Positions 47,515 to 58,632 of a DNA stretch of 64,000 bases are shown here, one piece after another. Source of the DNA: Mycogone perniciosa (Eukaryota; Ascomycota; Sordariomycetes; Hypocreales; Hypocreaceae); assembly GCA_025331125.1 (NCBI GenBank), contig JAOALB010000026.1, positions 62,001 to 126,000 on the forward strand, written 5' to 3'. Made by a program: the position numbers and the translations under genes. Within the stretch, counting starts at the first letter, position 1; the number at the start of each line of letters is the position of its first letter. The notes under the pieces were generated by a model. The model was not told the origin of the DNA. It searched no databases and was given only the letters and a program-made list of their open reading frames with translations.

Positions 47515-48479
47515 CGTGATTTTTGTGCGGAGCCAAATGGCTCATTGGAGTCCCAACAATTACTAATACGATGAAACTTGAAGGTGCAAGTTGCATCCCT
47601 AATCCGGGGTGCAGACAGAAATGGAGTCTTTGAGCGTTGGTTGGAGAAAGTTATTAGACATTCACTAGGGATAAGGAGGAAGACGCGCAGCGCGAGAGTT
47701 TGGTGCTTATCATTGTGACGCGACGCGAGATCAATCAACGGGTAAAGATCGGAAGTGAGCTCTGGAGTGTGGCTTGTGCACCCCAAGCCCCGCCACAGAG
47801 CAATGGTGGCTTGGCTTTTATAGATCACGACGCTGGTTGCCTGGTGCGTGCAACGTGATCTTCACAGCATTGGCGTAACAAGAAACAGCATCTATGTCTC
47901 AAATACGGAGTACCAGGTCCTATAAAATATCATATCATGTTACAGCTCCACAAGCCTTTGTAGAAGCCACATCCGACGGCAGAATAACCCCCTCGTGACT
48001 AACAAACACACATGGCTTGAAGCCACAACCATATGATCAAAACTTCAGGTCATGCGGAAACTTGAGCCAGAATCATCACATATCACCACAGCCATGTATT
48101 GGTATCTGCTCTCTTTCAAAGCTGCCTCCCCAAGAGGGATATCATTAACGCACTTTTCTCTTCCAGTCCACACTATTATACTGGCGGCCTCCCCTCCGCT
48201 TCGCTCAACCAGCAAGCAATAATTCCAGTAGCGAAAGTGATAAAGACGCACGCGCACACACAAAGGGGGTATCAAACCCTATTAGCGATCGTATTTCCTC
48301 ATGTACTAGAGTGATATCAACCATATTCAAACGCCCGTCAATGCAACTGAACTCCCATGAAACGATTGAGTCTTTGTCTTGATTGGCCTAAGAACGAATG
48401 GCCGGCAGTTGAAATGGTTTACACCGTACGCTATGGCATGGTTTTGACGGTCCAACGAAAAAAGATGTCGCAAGGTGTA
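47515..48479. promoter_or_regulatory. CAF-1 promoter region and 3' flank of the next gene
   Basis: GTGACGCGACGCGA at 47715-47728 (complement TCGCGTCGCGTCAC) lies about 200 bp upstream of the CAF-1 ATG. It shares GCGTCAC with the CDT2 promoter and resembles G1/S elements. The rest holds one TACGGAGTACC copy near 47905 and nothing else. Confidence 0.5.
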
Positions 48480-49532
48480 TCAATCTGGGTTGGCAATGTA
48501 GAGGCGTTGTGATGTCAGAGTTGACGTCCGCTCATCAACACTGCCTCGTCTCTTGAGCTCCTCAGCGGTCTTAACACTCTTCTCTCTCGTGATGGCCGAA
48601 TGCATCAGTGACTTGCTGGCGAGCCGCGGGGGCGCACCCAGCTCGCCAACATTGTCCGCACGCTCAGCACTACTTCCACTGCGAGTACTCTGAGCCCGGC
48701 CACTAGCCGCATCATCAATAACTGGGGTCGTGGCAGCATCTTCCGGCTGCTCGACCAAACTACCCGTGCGCTCAGGAGTGTCGCCAGGACTCCAGCGTCG
48801 ATTGCCCTGTCCTACCGGCCCTCCGGAGGTCCTATAAGGTACGTTGCGACGACCGGCACTACCAATGCTGCTCCGTCCGCTGCTACCCGTCCTACGGTGA
48901 TGTGCGCGCGACGCCCAGCTGTCCTCGTCCTCGCTGCTCTCCGCTTCAACTTCCGTGGCGCTGAGTCGCAGCGGAACTCCTCCAACACCGACGTGGTTCT
49001 CGTTGGCATACCCAATGACAGGCGTCCGTCCATGATGCCGGATCTTGGCTGCAACCTTGCCGGTTGTGCTTATCCCCGTGCTTGTGCGGCCGGGTGCCGA
49101 ACCACCAGAACCGGACCCGCGGTTTACCTCCAAGGTGGCGCGCATCTTCGCTGCCCGCTGCTGAGCCGCCAGCCTAGGGTCCTCATACTGCGCGCGATCG
49201 CACCACACTGTCGCTTTCTGTTTCCGCAAGAGGGCCACATAGCCGGATGCCTGGGCTTGCCCAAATGAACGGCTGGAGGTTGATCGCCGGAGATCCGTGT
49301 TCGAGTCAGTTCGGTAGGCAGCGGGGGGCTGGATGCTCGATGCTGTGCTGAAGGTATTGACAGAGGGCGACCGGCGCGAGAATTGCGGATTGGGCTGATG
49401 GTGCAAGAGGTGGGCAGGCACAGCATGTTGGCCCTGCATGGGGAAGATGTTTGAGGAGGTGGTTCGCGAGCGCGAATGGCTGTAGATGGCAGCCTGGTCC
49501 ATTGGTCCTCCCCGTGCCTGTGGCTCCAGCAT
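48480..49532 (-). CDS. Conserved fungal protein of unknown function
   Basis: A single exon encodes 350 residues from an ATG at 49532; M11 at 49502 is an alternative start. The chain is Ser/Arg/Gly-rich and largely disordered. One conserved-looking segment, YVALLRKQKATVWCDRAQYEDPRLAAQQRAAKMR (about residues 98-131), is a basic amphipathic helix with a single Cys; the rest has Ser-rich patches typical of phosphoproteins. No membrane segment or enzyme motif is found. The promoter lies in the empty region 49.5-50.2 kb. I do not recognise the family. Confidence 0.65.
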   Translation of the reverse strand: MLEPQARGGPMDQAAIYSHSRSRTTSSNIFPMQGQHAVPAHLLHHQPNPQFSRRSPSVNTFSTASSIQPPAAYRTDSNTDLRRSTSSRSFGQAQASGYVALLRKQKATVWCDRAQYEDPRLAAQQRAAKMRATLEVNRGSGSGGSAPGRTSTGISTTGKVAAKIRHHGRTPVIGYANENHVGVGGVPLRLSATEVEAESSEDEDSWASRAHHRRTGSSGRSSIGSAGRRNVPYRTSGGPVGQGNRRWSPGDTPERTGSLVEQPEDAATTPVIDDAASGRAQSTRSGSSAERADNVGELGAPPRLASKSLMHSAITREKSVKTAEELKRRGSVDERTSTLTSQRLYIANPD

Positions 49533-52500
49533 TTCGCAAGGCGCAGGGCCAAACGATGTCGCGACAGGAGCGGGATTTTTTTACGGGCGTCCTCCCTCCC
49601 TTTTGACGTGTGGTGACGGAAGCCCACCGGCTGTCAGGGGGGAGAGGGAAATGGGTGAGGTATTGGTTAGGCGAAGCGGAGGGCTGACAGAACAGAGACC
49701 GCACCCCGAACCCGAAGCGTCGCCAACAAAACGGGTCAAGCTCGCTTTAGCGGGGCGAGGGAGAAGACGGATCCCTAAGCGGTGTCGAAGGTTCGCAAAA
49801 GCAGACCGAGAGCGTACTCGTAGAGTCAATCGAAGGTGAACAGCGCAGTAGTGGTATCGTATATAGTGAGAAGCAGAAGCGTGTAGGAAGGGAGGATGAA
49901 ACCGCAGCTTCGGTGCGCGAGGCTCACGAAGGTATGTATATACCCAATACCGAGTACCCGATACCAATATTGCAACAGTGGCAGACTGGAGGGAGGCGCT
50001 CAAGCCGTCAAACGTTGCATGGGGGGAGCCGGAGGGGATGTGTGTCAGTCGGTGATGGATGGCGCCAATGTTTGTTGTCGGGTCACTTGGGCCCGTCAGG
50101 CTTGGGACACACCCCACTGAAGCTAGCGGCCTCCTCACTGGTCAGTGCCCTGAATCGATGCTGCGTCTAGTGGCCCCGTCCCACTGAAGTGCGGCGAGCT
50201 AGGGAGGCCGGCCAGTTCTCTACGCAGCTGAATAGGCCTGCAAGCTCCAAGAGAAGGCCCCCAATTGCCGTTCTGGGCCAATCAGACCACCTTGGGTGCT
50301 GTGATGTCATGCACGACCTGTGCGTTCACTCCCCACGTTGGTGTTCTAAATGGCACCCAAGGTATTGTTTTTTTTTTCCCTAGGTGCGTTTTGTTGTAGA
50401 AAATAGCTAGCCTTACGGTGACCACCGGAAAAGTTTGGAGAAGCCGGCTGTGGTGTTACGAGAGAGTGGACGTTATTAATAGGGCCAATGCCGCGGTTCT
50501 GTTCTTGAACGAAAGGACGGACTGCAACATGTAACCAAACAATTGCATTCTGCAAACGCATGAAACAACTCATGAACCAAAACATTTCGGCGGTAAAGAG
50601 GGGCAACATGGCAAAGTCAACAAACCTCGGTGAATCCTTGCTGTTCTTGTTCTGGTGTTGGCTGACCCTCACCAAAGGTGGTGTGAAGCACCTGCAGCTA
50701 AGCTGGGAGGATTGTGCGACAGACCGCCGCCCAGAGAAAAGATCGAGATCAGAACCAATGAGTTCCATCAGTAGACATGAAAGGGGACGTTCCTGTGCAA
50801 AACACTGACGTCTTATGATGTAGAATTCCGCCGTCTTTGCGTCAGGAGTGACACATGAACGCCCACAGCATCATCCAACGCATTTTGACAAAACCACTTG
50901 TCTATATTGGTTCAATTGTTGTCACAAGCCATGCAGGGAGGTGGTCCTACATGGTAATCGGGCTGGGAACCCCAAATTCGGGGCTTCCGAGTGTGTCATC
51001 GATTCAGATCCCGTGCTACTTGATGTCTCTCTTTCACGATGAAAACCACCAGCCAATTACGGCAATTGTCCCGTAAACTTGAATTAACAATCACATAAAG
51101 AATTCAAGTGAAAGAAAAAAAACCTGAAAATGCTATCATGCAATCTGATTGTGGGGATATTCGCGAACAAAGCGTTGAAAGGCCAAACAATTCCACCTGC
51201 AAGGCGGATTGGGTGGAGAAACCAAGCCTTGCGGGCGCTCCGGACACCACAGAGGCAGTACCCATATCATCATCAACCTCTCACCATTGTCCCACCATTG
51301 ATGTCACAATCTCACGCGCAGTCTACGGAGTAAGAAGCTCGCTTCTCCGCACTGCATGCACCTCACTCAGTGGGGCGTCATAGCTTTTCAGCTTACCGGG
51401 TTTTTTTCTTGTCGTCTCCGCTGTAGATCAATCAATGCTCACCGCGGATACATGCACTCTGAGACGGGCGGCTAAGGAACGTCAAGGACAAAGCCACCTA
51501 CTAGTACTGCGAGTGAGTATCTCCCAGGTATTCCACCAAAGGGGACAGGATTTATCTAGGACCCTCAGATTGGCAATCTTCAAGATCGATCGACACTCCT
51601 GCGAGATCAAGTTTGGCAACTCCAGGTAGTACTACTAATAGTAGTATGTAGCATGTAGTATGTAGGTAGTATCCATGCACGGAGAATGGAGCACGGAGAA
51701 TGGAGCACGGAGTATTATCGAGACTCACATGTGACAAACAACAAACACCGGCAGAGCCGCACATTTCTCCTAACCGTCACTACAGCTATTGCCGTGAAAT
51801 GATGAAACGCTAATTTATTTTACATAATTTGTGAGATAGATATGCTATCACTACCGGAGTATTACCAGCCCTCGAGAGAAATGCGATCCGGCCAAGGGTA
51901 AGCGTACTGAATTCCAAGCCCGCCGCCACTCGAAAACGCGGGGAACATTCCTTGCGTGCGAGCCGAAGCACATGCTCGAGGATTAGGACGAGATCTCGCG
52001 TCCGCAAGGAGTGAAGATCCTCTCTTGGCAAACACAAATAAAACTCTTACAGGCCTTAAAAGAGGACATACCTCGCCAATTAAGAGACTATTATGACTGA
52101 CAGAGCCTCAACGGAGCTTGATGGCCGGAGAGTAAAGGCCGGACTAGTACGCATACTGCTACTCCGTATTACCTGCTCCGCAGCGCTTTACGGAGGATAG
52201 CACTAAAAAGGCTTCAATTCAAGGGCATCCTTACCGTTAGAACCGGTATGGTCGATAAGCTTCGCAGGGATAGGCGGACCCTGGCTTGCCGCGCCACTCG
52301 TGCCGGAGATGCGTCATTCCCGTAGTACGAGTAAAACCGTTGCGCTGTCATATTTACAGGGAGAAAATGAGACGGGCGAATATCACAGGCAACAGTAGTA
52401 ACATGGAAGAAAAACCAAGAGCCACTATCGAATTTTCGCCGCCGTCTGTGGTAGACCTAGAACATGGACGATATTCTCACTGAGGCGTCCAACCGAGCAA

Positions 52501-53345
52501 AGGACGAATTAGCTTTAGGTTGGGCTGAGTTGGGGGCGAAACCACAGAAGGCATCCCCAGTTCGAATCCGATGCAGGTATATCACTTCCCCGCAGTCTTT
52601 CTTGTTCAGTTCGCAGACTCTTCATCGGTTCTACGAGTCTGTGATACCCTGGCTGGGCCGTTGGAAGTGGTTCAGCTGAGCCAGGGGTTTGCAGCAAAGG
52701 CCGCCCACCACATGGCCGTGTGGTTGTTGTTGATTCTTGGCTGGATTCCGTATTCTTCGCCTCCTGCGTGTTCCTTCGCCTGACAGGTGCCACGCTGTGC
52801 AGACAGCAAGCCAAGATGCCTCACGCGGCTGCAGTCTACCGTGCATACGACAGACAGAACAGGGGAATTGGGGATGCTTGGGAGAGGCTGAGGTAGGTTG
52901 ATGCATGGAGGGGATAACGGGTTTCCATTCGTTCAAGGTTTGGGCACAAGCGTCACGCTCAAATTGGTCACATCACTCAGCTTTAAACGCACACCACCAA
53001 TGAAAAGAACAAACTCAACTTCAAGGTTAATCCGGTACCTACTTCGAACTAACTCCGCCTAAACCTTCTTTCCATGACGCTGTTATATTCCCCAACCGTT
53101 ACGTTACATAGTATGAGAATTTCTGCACTCAGATAATGACCAAACATTGATCTCACAATCGTGGTCCCAAAATTTGTGCCTGTCCCGGGTTTACGGAGGG
53201 CTGGTTGTCGAGTGTGGTTGAGTCTACAACACGGTTCCCATCCGCCTTTTGATCGGAAATACTGTGTTTCAAAATCAAGTACTGAAAATCTTCTCAATTA
53301 GTGAACGTGACTTTTTACCGCTTTTGGGGGATACTCTGCAAAGAC
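49533..53345. other. Long gene-poor region
   Basis: Nearly 3.8 kb without a supported gene. It contains a 14-bp tandem repeat (51677-51704), TACGGAGTA copies near 51325 and 52161, and GT/AT-rich low-complexity runs. A tRNA-like B-box string at 52555-52580 was tested and rejected. Confidence 0.55.
51677..51714. repeat. Tandem GCACGGAGAATGGA repeat
   Basis: Two perfect 14-bp copies followed by a partial third, which runs into an ACGGAGTA copy of the dispersed motif. This suggests that the motif arises or is copied by slippage. Confidence 0.9.
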
Positions 53346-53729
53346 TCAGTCAGAATCGTCCGTGTTGCTCTCGTCTCGGGGAGGCAACTTCTTTCTTCTG
53401 TATAACCCTGGAGGCGGCTTTGCTGGTCCATTCTGCTTATCGGTGCAGTTTTTCTTGCATGCCGAGCACAGTTCGACCTCCATCACAACAGCCACCTGCT
53501 CGAACATCTGACATTTTTCAGCAACCAGGGAAGGCTTGTCATCCAGTCGTTCAAAGACCCAGTGGTCGCATGGAATGACGTCGCATTCGCAAGTGGGCAA
53601 GAAATGACCCCATCTATCTGAGAGAAGTTCCGGCGGGGGAGGATACTTGTGGCAGCAGATCTCATGAGGTGTCTTGCAGTCGGCATTCCGGCAAGGGCAG
53701 ATATGGTGGTGATGTTCCGCGAGACACAT
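53346..53729 (-). CDS. Small Cys/His-rich hypothetical protein (MC-start)
   Basis: A single exon encodes 127 residues from the ATG at 53729. It starts Met-Cys and then a His run (H6-H9). Cys residues occur at 2, 11, 13, 18, 25, 26, 47, 49, 54, 73, 88, 91 and 95, with C-x-C, C-x4-C and C88-x2-C91-x3-C95 spacings. The remainder is charged, ending in an acidic Asp/Ser tail. No signal peptide is present. The spacing suggests metal binding, but no known zinc-finger class fits. The layout recalls the proteins at 18764 and 42235. No homologue is recognised. Confidence 0.55.
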   Translation of the reverse strand: MCLAEHHHHICPCRNADCKTPHEICCHKYPPPPELLSDRWGHFLPTCECDVIPCDHWVFERLDDKPSLVAEKCQMFEQVAVVMEVELCSACKKNCTDKQNGPAKPPPGLYRRKKLPPRDESNTDDSD

Positions 53730-54902
53730 GTTGACTAAAGGGGCGCAGATCTTGACTTAACAAGGCTTGTAGGGAGTATCGTAGGAGATTGAAATATTTC
53801 GCTTAGAAGTGTTGTGAGACATGATTGCAGGTTGAGCTTCAGGGTGAAGCTTTATAGGAGGCGAGGAGCAATGGTTCAAACACATCAAATGAACAGTCGT
53901 TTCGTGCGTCGGCGCAGTGTAATTCCTGTTCATCATCATGGTGAAAGAGATAAGCATATAAGCATATAAGCATAAGCCTGGATGTTTCTGTATCTGGTAA
54001 TCATGTTCGCTTGAACAGGAAATACGGGCCTTTCAGTGACGTATCGTATCCATGGTTGCGGTCCGGAGCTGGGCGACAAGGGGATGTATGCAGGCAGAGT
54101 ACCGAGATTGGGAGCAGCAAACTGCGGGACGCAGTAGAGACAGTTCTTGGTGCCAAGAGAAGGGGTCTATTTGAGCAGAAAGAGAATACTAATACTACTA
54201 CGGAGTACCACGACACCGTACTCCTACCGTCTGCAAGTTTCCATGGCAAGAGATTGCCAGTTTGCCTCATCGTGGCGAATTAACAGCTGGTATATGCTAG
54301 CATACTAGGTGGCAAATATAGCTAGAGCAAACAAGGGTAGAGCCTAAGCTGCCAAGCTTGGGCTCAAGCACTGAACAAAGGTTTTTCTTTTTCATTCATT
54401 GTTCATTTAAACCAGAGATGCGAAATAGGTCTCTCCTCAATACGAGTACTGCTACTGGAGTACTCCGTACACAACCAAGGAAGAAAAGTTCGCCCAGAAT
54501 ATCGCCACAACACAACACAACCAACACAACACCTCACACATGGTCCCTTCTTTTTTTCTCCCCGCTAAAACACAAAGCGAAAATCTTCAAGCTACCCAAA
54601 GGCGGTTAGGTAGATCCAGGGTCGCACCGCTATTTCCAAATCGAACGCCAACATCTTGACGTCAAAAAGTCCGAGTGGGGTGTCTGAGACAGGAGAGTCG
54701 CCGGCCTCGGGGCACGTTTTCACACGAGGTCTTCTAACAGGTCGGTTGAGCTTCCGCCATCTATCGAGCTCATACCAGTGCCTGGCTGTCTGGGACGATC
54801 AATTGTGCACATAGCCGCCATCAAGCCCTGCACATTTATGCCACCCATCACAGCGCAAACCGCCAGTCTCATGAGCTTCACTTCAGCGCTGAGCGAGCAG
54901 CC
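53730..54902. other. Intergenic region, divergent promoters
   Basis: It lies between the Cys-rich gene (-) and SYG1/XPR1 (+). It contains a GCATATAA-type tandem run near 53954, two TACGGAGTA-type copies (about 54199 and 54460) and AACACA-rich sequence near 54515. No gene is seen. Confidence 0.55.
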
Positions 54903-57900
54903 ATGAAGTTCGCCAAGGAGCTGGAGCGGGAGGCAGTTCCAGGTAAGGGGACGGTCTCGATTCCGGGCGCGCCAAAGCGAATATTGCTTAATAACGATTG
55001 ATTGACTGACCTCATTTTTTTTCCCTTTGCAGAATGGCGCATCAAATATCTGAATTACAAGGCCGGCAAGAAGTACGTCAAGGCCGTCGCTAGAGCCATC
55101 AATCGGACCAGTGCAACCCCCCAGAGCAACCACCGCCGAACACCTACTTTCTTCTCAACCGCAGCTCAACCTCAACAGCCACAGCGGTTTTCTACCAACG
55201 GCAATAATGGCCGCACTCCAGCGTCTGGAGACTCACAATGGCCCAGACGCTCAGAACCAGTTGGCATCGCGAAAAGGGCCGAGGACGAGGCCCTGACGAG
55301 TCAGGGCAACAGCCTACAGTATGGGAGCTTTATTCCGACACCATTGTGCTCCAGACCAGTGTCGCGTGAGGAAAACCAAGATGGCTTTGAGCTTCCGTCG
55401 CCAGCAATTCACCCGCAGGAGCCTCCCGAACCGTCGAAAGCGCTTGGTGCGGTGAGAATGAGCTTCAACAAGCACTTCAAGGTTGAGTCCCTTTCAGGCG
55501 CCACCATATCCAAATCAGGAACCCTGCCGAGCCTGCCATCGAAGGGCACTGTTAACAATGGCGAGGCGCCTGGATCGCTCCGACGAATTTTCACGCACGT
55601 TCCAGGGTCCGGGTCGAAAGATCTGTCTCGAATAGCGTCGGGATTCGCCCGGCAGAGCGTCAACTTCGATCTCGTCCGGGAGCGAGAGCAAGAGTTCTAC
55701 ACGTTTTTGGATTCGGAACTAGACAAGGTAGAGACCTTTTACAAGCACAAGGAGGAGCAAGCCGGCCAGCGGTTGGAGATACTGAGGGAGCAGCTCCGCG
55801 AAATGCGGAACCGTCGTATTCAAGAAATGGCCGAAGGGCAGCGACACGACCAACGGTCATTGCATCGTGACAGCACGGAGAATGGCCACGACAGGAACGG
55901 CTGGGTACAGCCTCTCAAATCCAAGATATTTCCTCCCGGGCCAAATTCCAAAGCTCTGCGGAACATGCCTCGTACACCGCATATGGCCGGTGGAAGGGCA
56001 GCAGACTCAAGGATGGACTATGTCCGACGGCCGGAAGATCACGAAGTATCCTACCGAACGGCGAAGCGAAAGCTGAAGCTGGCACTGCAAGAGTTCTACC
56101 GCAGTCTGGAATTGCTCAAGTCGTACGCCTTGCTGAACCGCGCCGCATTCCGAAAGCTGAACAAAAAATTCGACAAAGCCGTCAACGCACGACCATCGCT
56201 GCGCTACGTGAATGAAAATGTCAACAAGGCGTGGTTCGTCAACAGTGACGTAGTGGAAGGTCACATTAAGGCAGTCGAAGACCTCTACGCACGTTATTTT
56301 GAGCGCGGGAATCAGAAACTTGCTGCTGGCAAGTTGCGGAGACTAACCAAGAAGCATAAGGACAAATCTGGTAGCTCATTCCTGAACGGATTTCTCATCG
56401 GGACGGGTATAGTGTTTACGGTCCAGGGTCTTGTCTATGGTTGCGAACTGCTTTACGATGATGACCCAACCATTCGTGTCCAAACCAGCTATTTGATGCA
56501 GATCTACGCTGGCTATTTCCTCATGCTCCTCTTGTTCTCCTTGTTCTGCATCAATTGCTCCATCTGGCTGAGGAACAAGGTCAACTACCCCTTCATATTC
56601 GAATTCGACCAGAGAAGCCTCATTGACTGGCGGCAACTCGCGGAATTCCCCAGTTTCTTTCTTCTCATTTTCGGGATGATCATGTGGGCGAATTTCAGCA
56701 GATATGGAGACGACAGCGCTTACCTATACTATCCCGTCGTGCTTATTGCAATTACGGTCTTGATCATTTTCCTACCGGCTCCGGTGCTTGCATACAAGAG
56801 CCGTAAATGGTTCGCATATTCACATGTGAGTATTCACATTCAAAGCACCCACTGTTATCCATACATCTCGAACTAACAATGTTATAGTGGCGTCTTCTTT
56901 TAGCTGGTCTTTACCCTGTTGAATTCCGCGACTTCTTTCTTGGCGATATGTACTGCTCTCTGACATATTCTATGGCTGTGAGTCTCTGTCCCCTACATTA
57001 AAACACAATAGTGGCTAATCGAAAACGCAAAGAACGTGGAGCTGTTCTTTTGTCTCTATGCCCATAAGTGGGATGATCCCCCTCAATGCAACTCAACACA
57101 TTCCCGCCTCTTGGGCTTCTTTACCACGTTGCCGGCAATCTGGCGCTTCCTCCAGTGCATCCGGCGTTACAGTGACACTGGTAACATCTTCCCACACCTA
57201 ATCAATTGTGGCAAGTATGGCGCAACTATATTGTCCTATATCGCCCTCTCGCTCTACCGCATAGAAAGAAACGATACCCATCTGGCATTGTTCATTGCCC
57301 TTTCCATCATCAACAGTATATACACATGTAAGTTGCCTAGTCCACACATTTCACCCTGAATTGCAGCACTAACATTGCGATTAGCCATCTGGGATCTGTT
57401 CATGGATTTCTCCCTACTCCAACCCCAGAGTCGACATACCGGCCTTCGCGACATCATCGCACTCAAATACCGCTGGATTTACTACGTCATCATGGTCATC
57501 GACCCCATTCTCCGATTCTCATGGATCTTCTATGCCATCTTCACCCACGATCTTCAACACTCCACCATTATATCCTTCCTGGTCGGGCTGATGGAAATCT
57601 TCCGCCGAGGCATGTGGGCCCTTCTCCGCGTTGAGAACGAGCACTGCGCCAACGTCTCTCAGTACAAAGCCTCGCGCGACGTGCCCCTCCCCTATAGAAT
57701 CGAACCTCTCATGGATCGCGCCAGCACCGAATCAAGCCACAGTCTACCCTCCGACGACGAGCAGCAAGAACAGCAGCAGCAGCAGCAGCAGCAGCAACCT
57801 GCGTCGCATCAACAGCACGGATTCTCGTATTCCACCAGTTCTACAGCTATTGCCAGCTCAATTGGCACACTTAGGCGCCGTGCGGATACTGTAACATCTA

Positions 57901-58112
57901 GACTCGGCGGCCGAAGCTTTTCCAAGATACTGGCCGAGGCGCACAAGCAGGATTTCGAGAAGAAACGCAAGTCAGATTCAAGTCCCGAGGACGAAGACAG
58001 AGTACATGATGTCAACAGTGAGGATGATGACGACGACGATGAGGACGAAGAGTCTGGCAGTTTGATGGAGGCTCGGGCAGCGAGACACCACGGACGTGAA
58101 GACTCTGTTTGA
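54903..58112 (+). CDS. SYG1/XPR1-type SPX-EXS phosphate exporter
   Basis: Five exons (54903-54942, 55033-56825, 56888-56977, 57033-57327, 57385-58112) encode 981 residues; all junction phases fit. The first exon is 40 nt and encodes MKFAKELEREAVP, the start of the SPX domain, which in the family senses inositol pyrophosphates and so phosphate state. A Pro/Ser-rich insertion follows inside the SPX region. The coiled-coil core (ELDKVETFYKHKEEQAG...) and the basic KKFDKAVN segment complete it. Then come about eight to ten membrane segments that form the EXS phosphate-export domain, with PVEFRDFFLGD and a conserved KWDDPP segment. The tail has a poly-Gln run and an acidic patch. Length is close to yeast Syg1 (902). 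It acts at the plasma or Golgi membrane. Confidence 0.9.
57761..57797 (+). repeat. Coding CAG/CAA tract (poly-Gln)
   Basis: CAG-rich run encoding about 13 Gln near the C-terminus of the SYG1/XPR1-like protein. Confidence 0.9.
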
Positions 58113-58632
58113 TTCCAGGGAGATTGAGGACCAAATGCTTGTTTTCCTTTTTAAAACGAGGATAAGAGGAGAAACGCAAATTGGAGAACACCATTTTTTT
58201 TAAAACAAAAAAGCACAAGAACCGAAAGGGCAACCAAACGGAAAGGGGGAGGAGGAGCATAGCATTCGAGGGTTTTGCATATCAATTAACGGCCTGCCTA
58301 GACTGCTTTTTTTCTCGTTTCTTTTGTTTCTTTTATCATATTTCTTCTTCCCTTTTGTCATTTTCTTTTATTTTTGATCATGAGACAATCATATCATGGC
58401 AAGGGTTTTCTTCTTCTATCCCAGTCTTCTTCACATTTCGGTCATACTTCAGGGTGGGGAAGTATTATTTGCGGCAGTTAATACTATTCTCGATGCCGGG
58501 CGAAAACCTATCTACATAGTCGCCATTATTTCTAATAAAAAAACTTACTCCATACTTCTTCTCGTCTAACATGGGTATGCTATGTGATGACCGATAACTA
58601 TCCTGTATGTAACACGTTACCATTTCAAGGTA
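58113..58632. other. Convergent intergenic region
   Basis: It is the 3' flank of SYG1 (+) and the M18 peptidase (-), T/C-rich with several long T runs. No gene is seen. Confidence 0.6.

Noticed and set aside
52540..52585. tRNA-like B box (GTTCGAATCC)
   Set aside because: The flanking five bases do not pair as a T stem, and no matching D arm or acceptor stem could be built.
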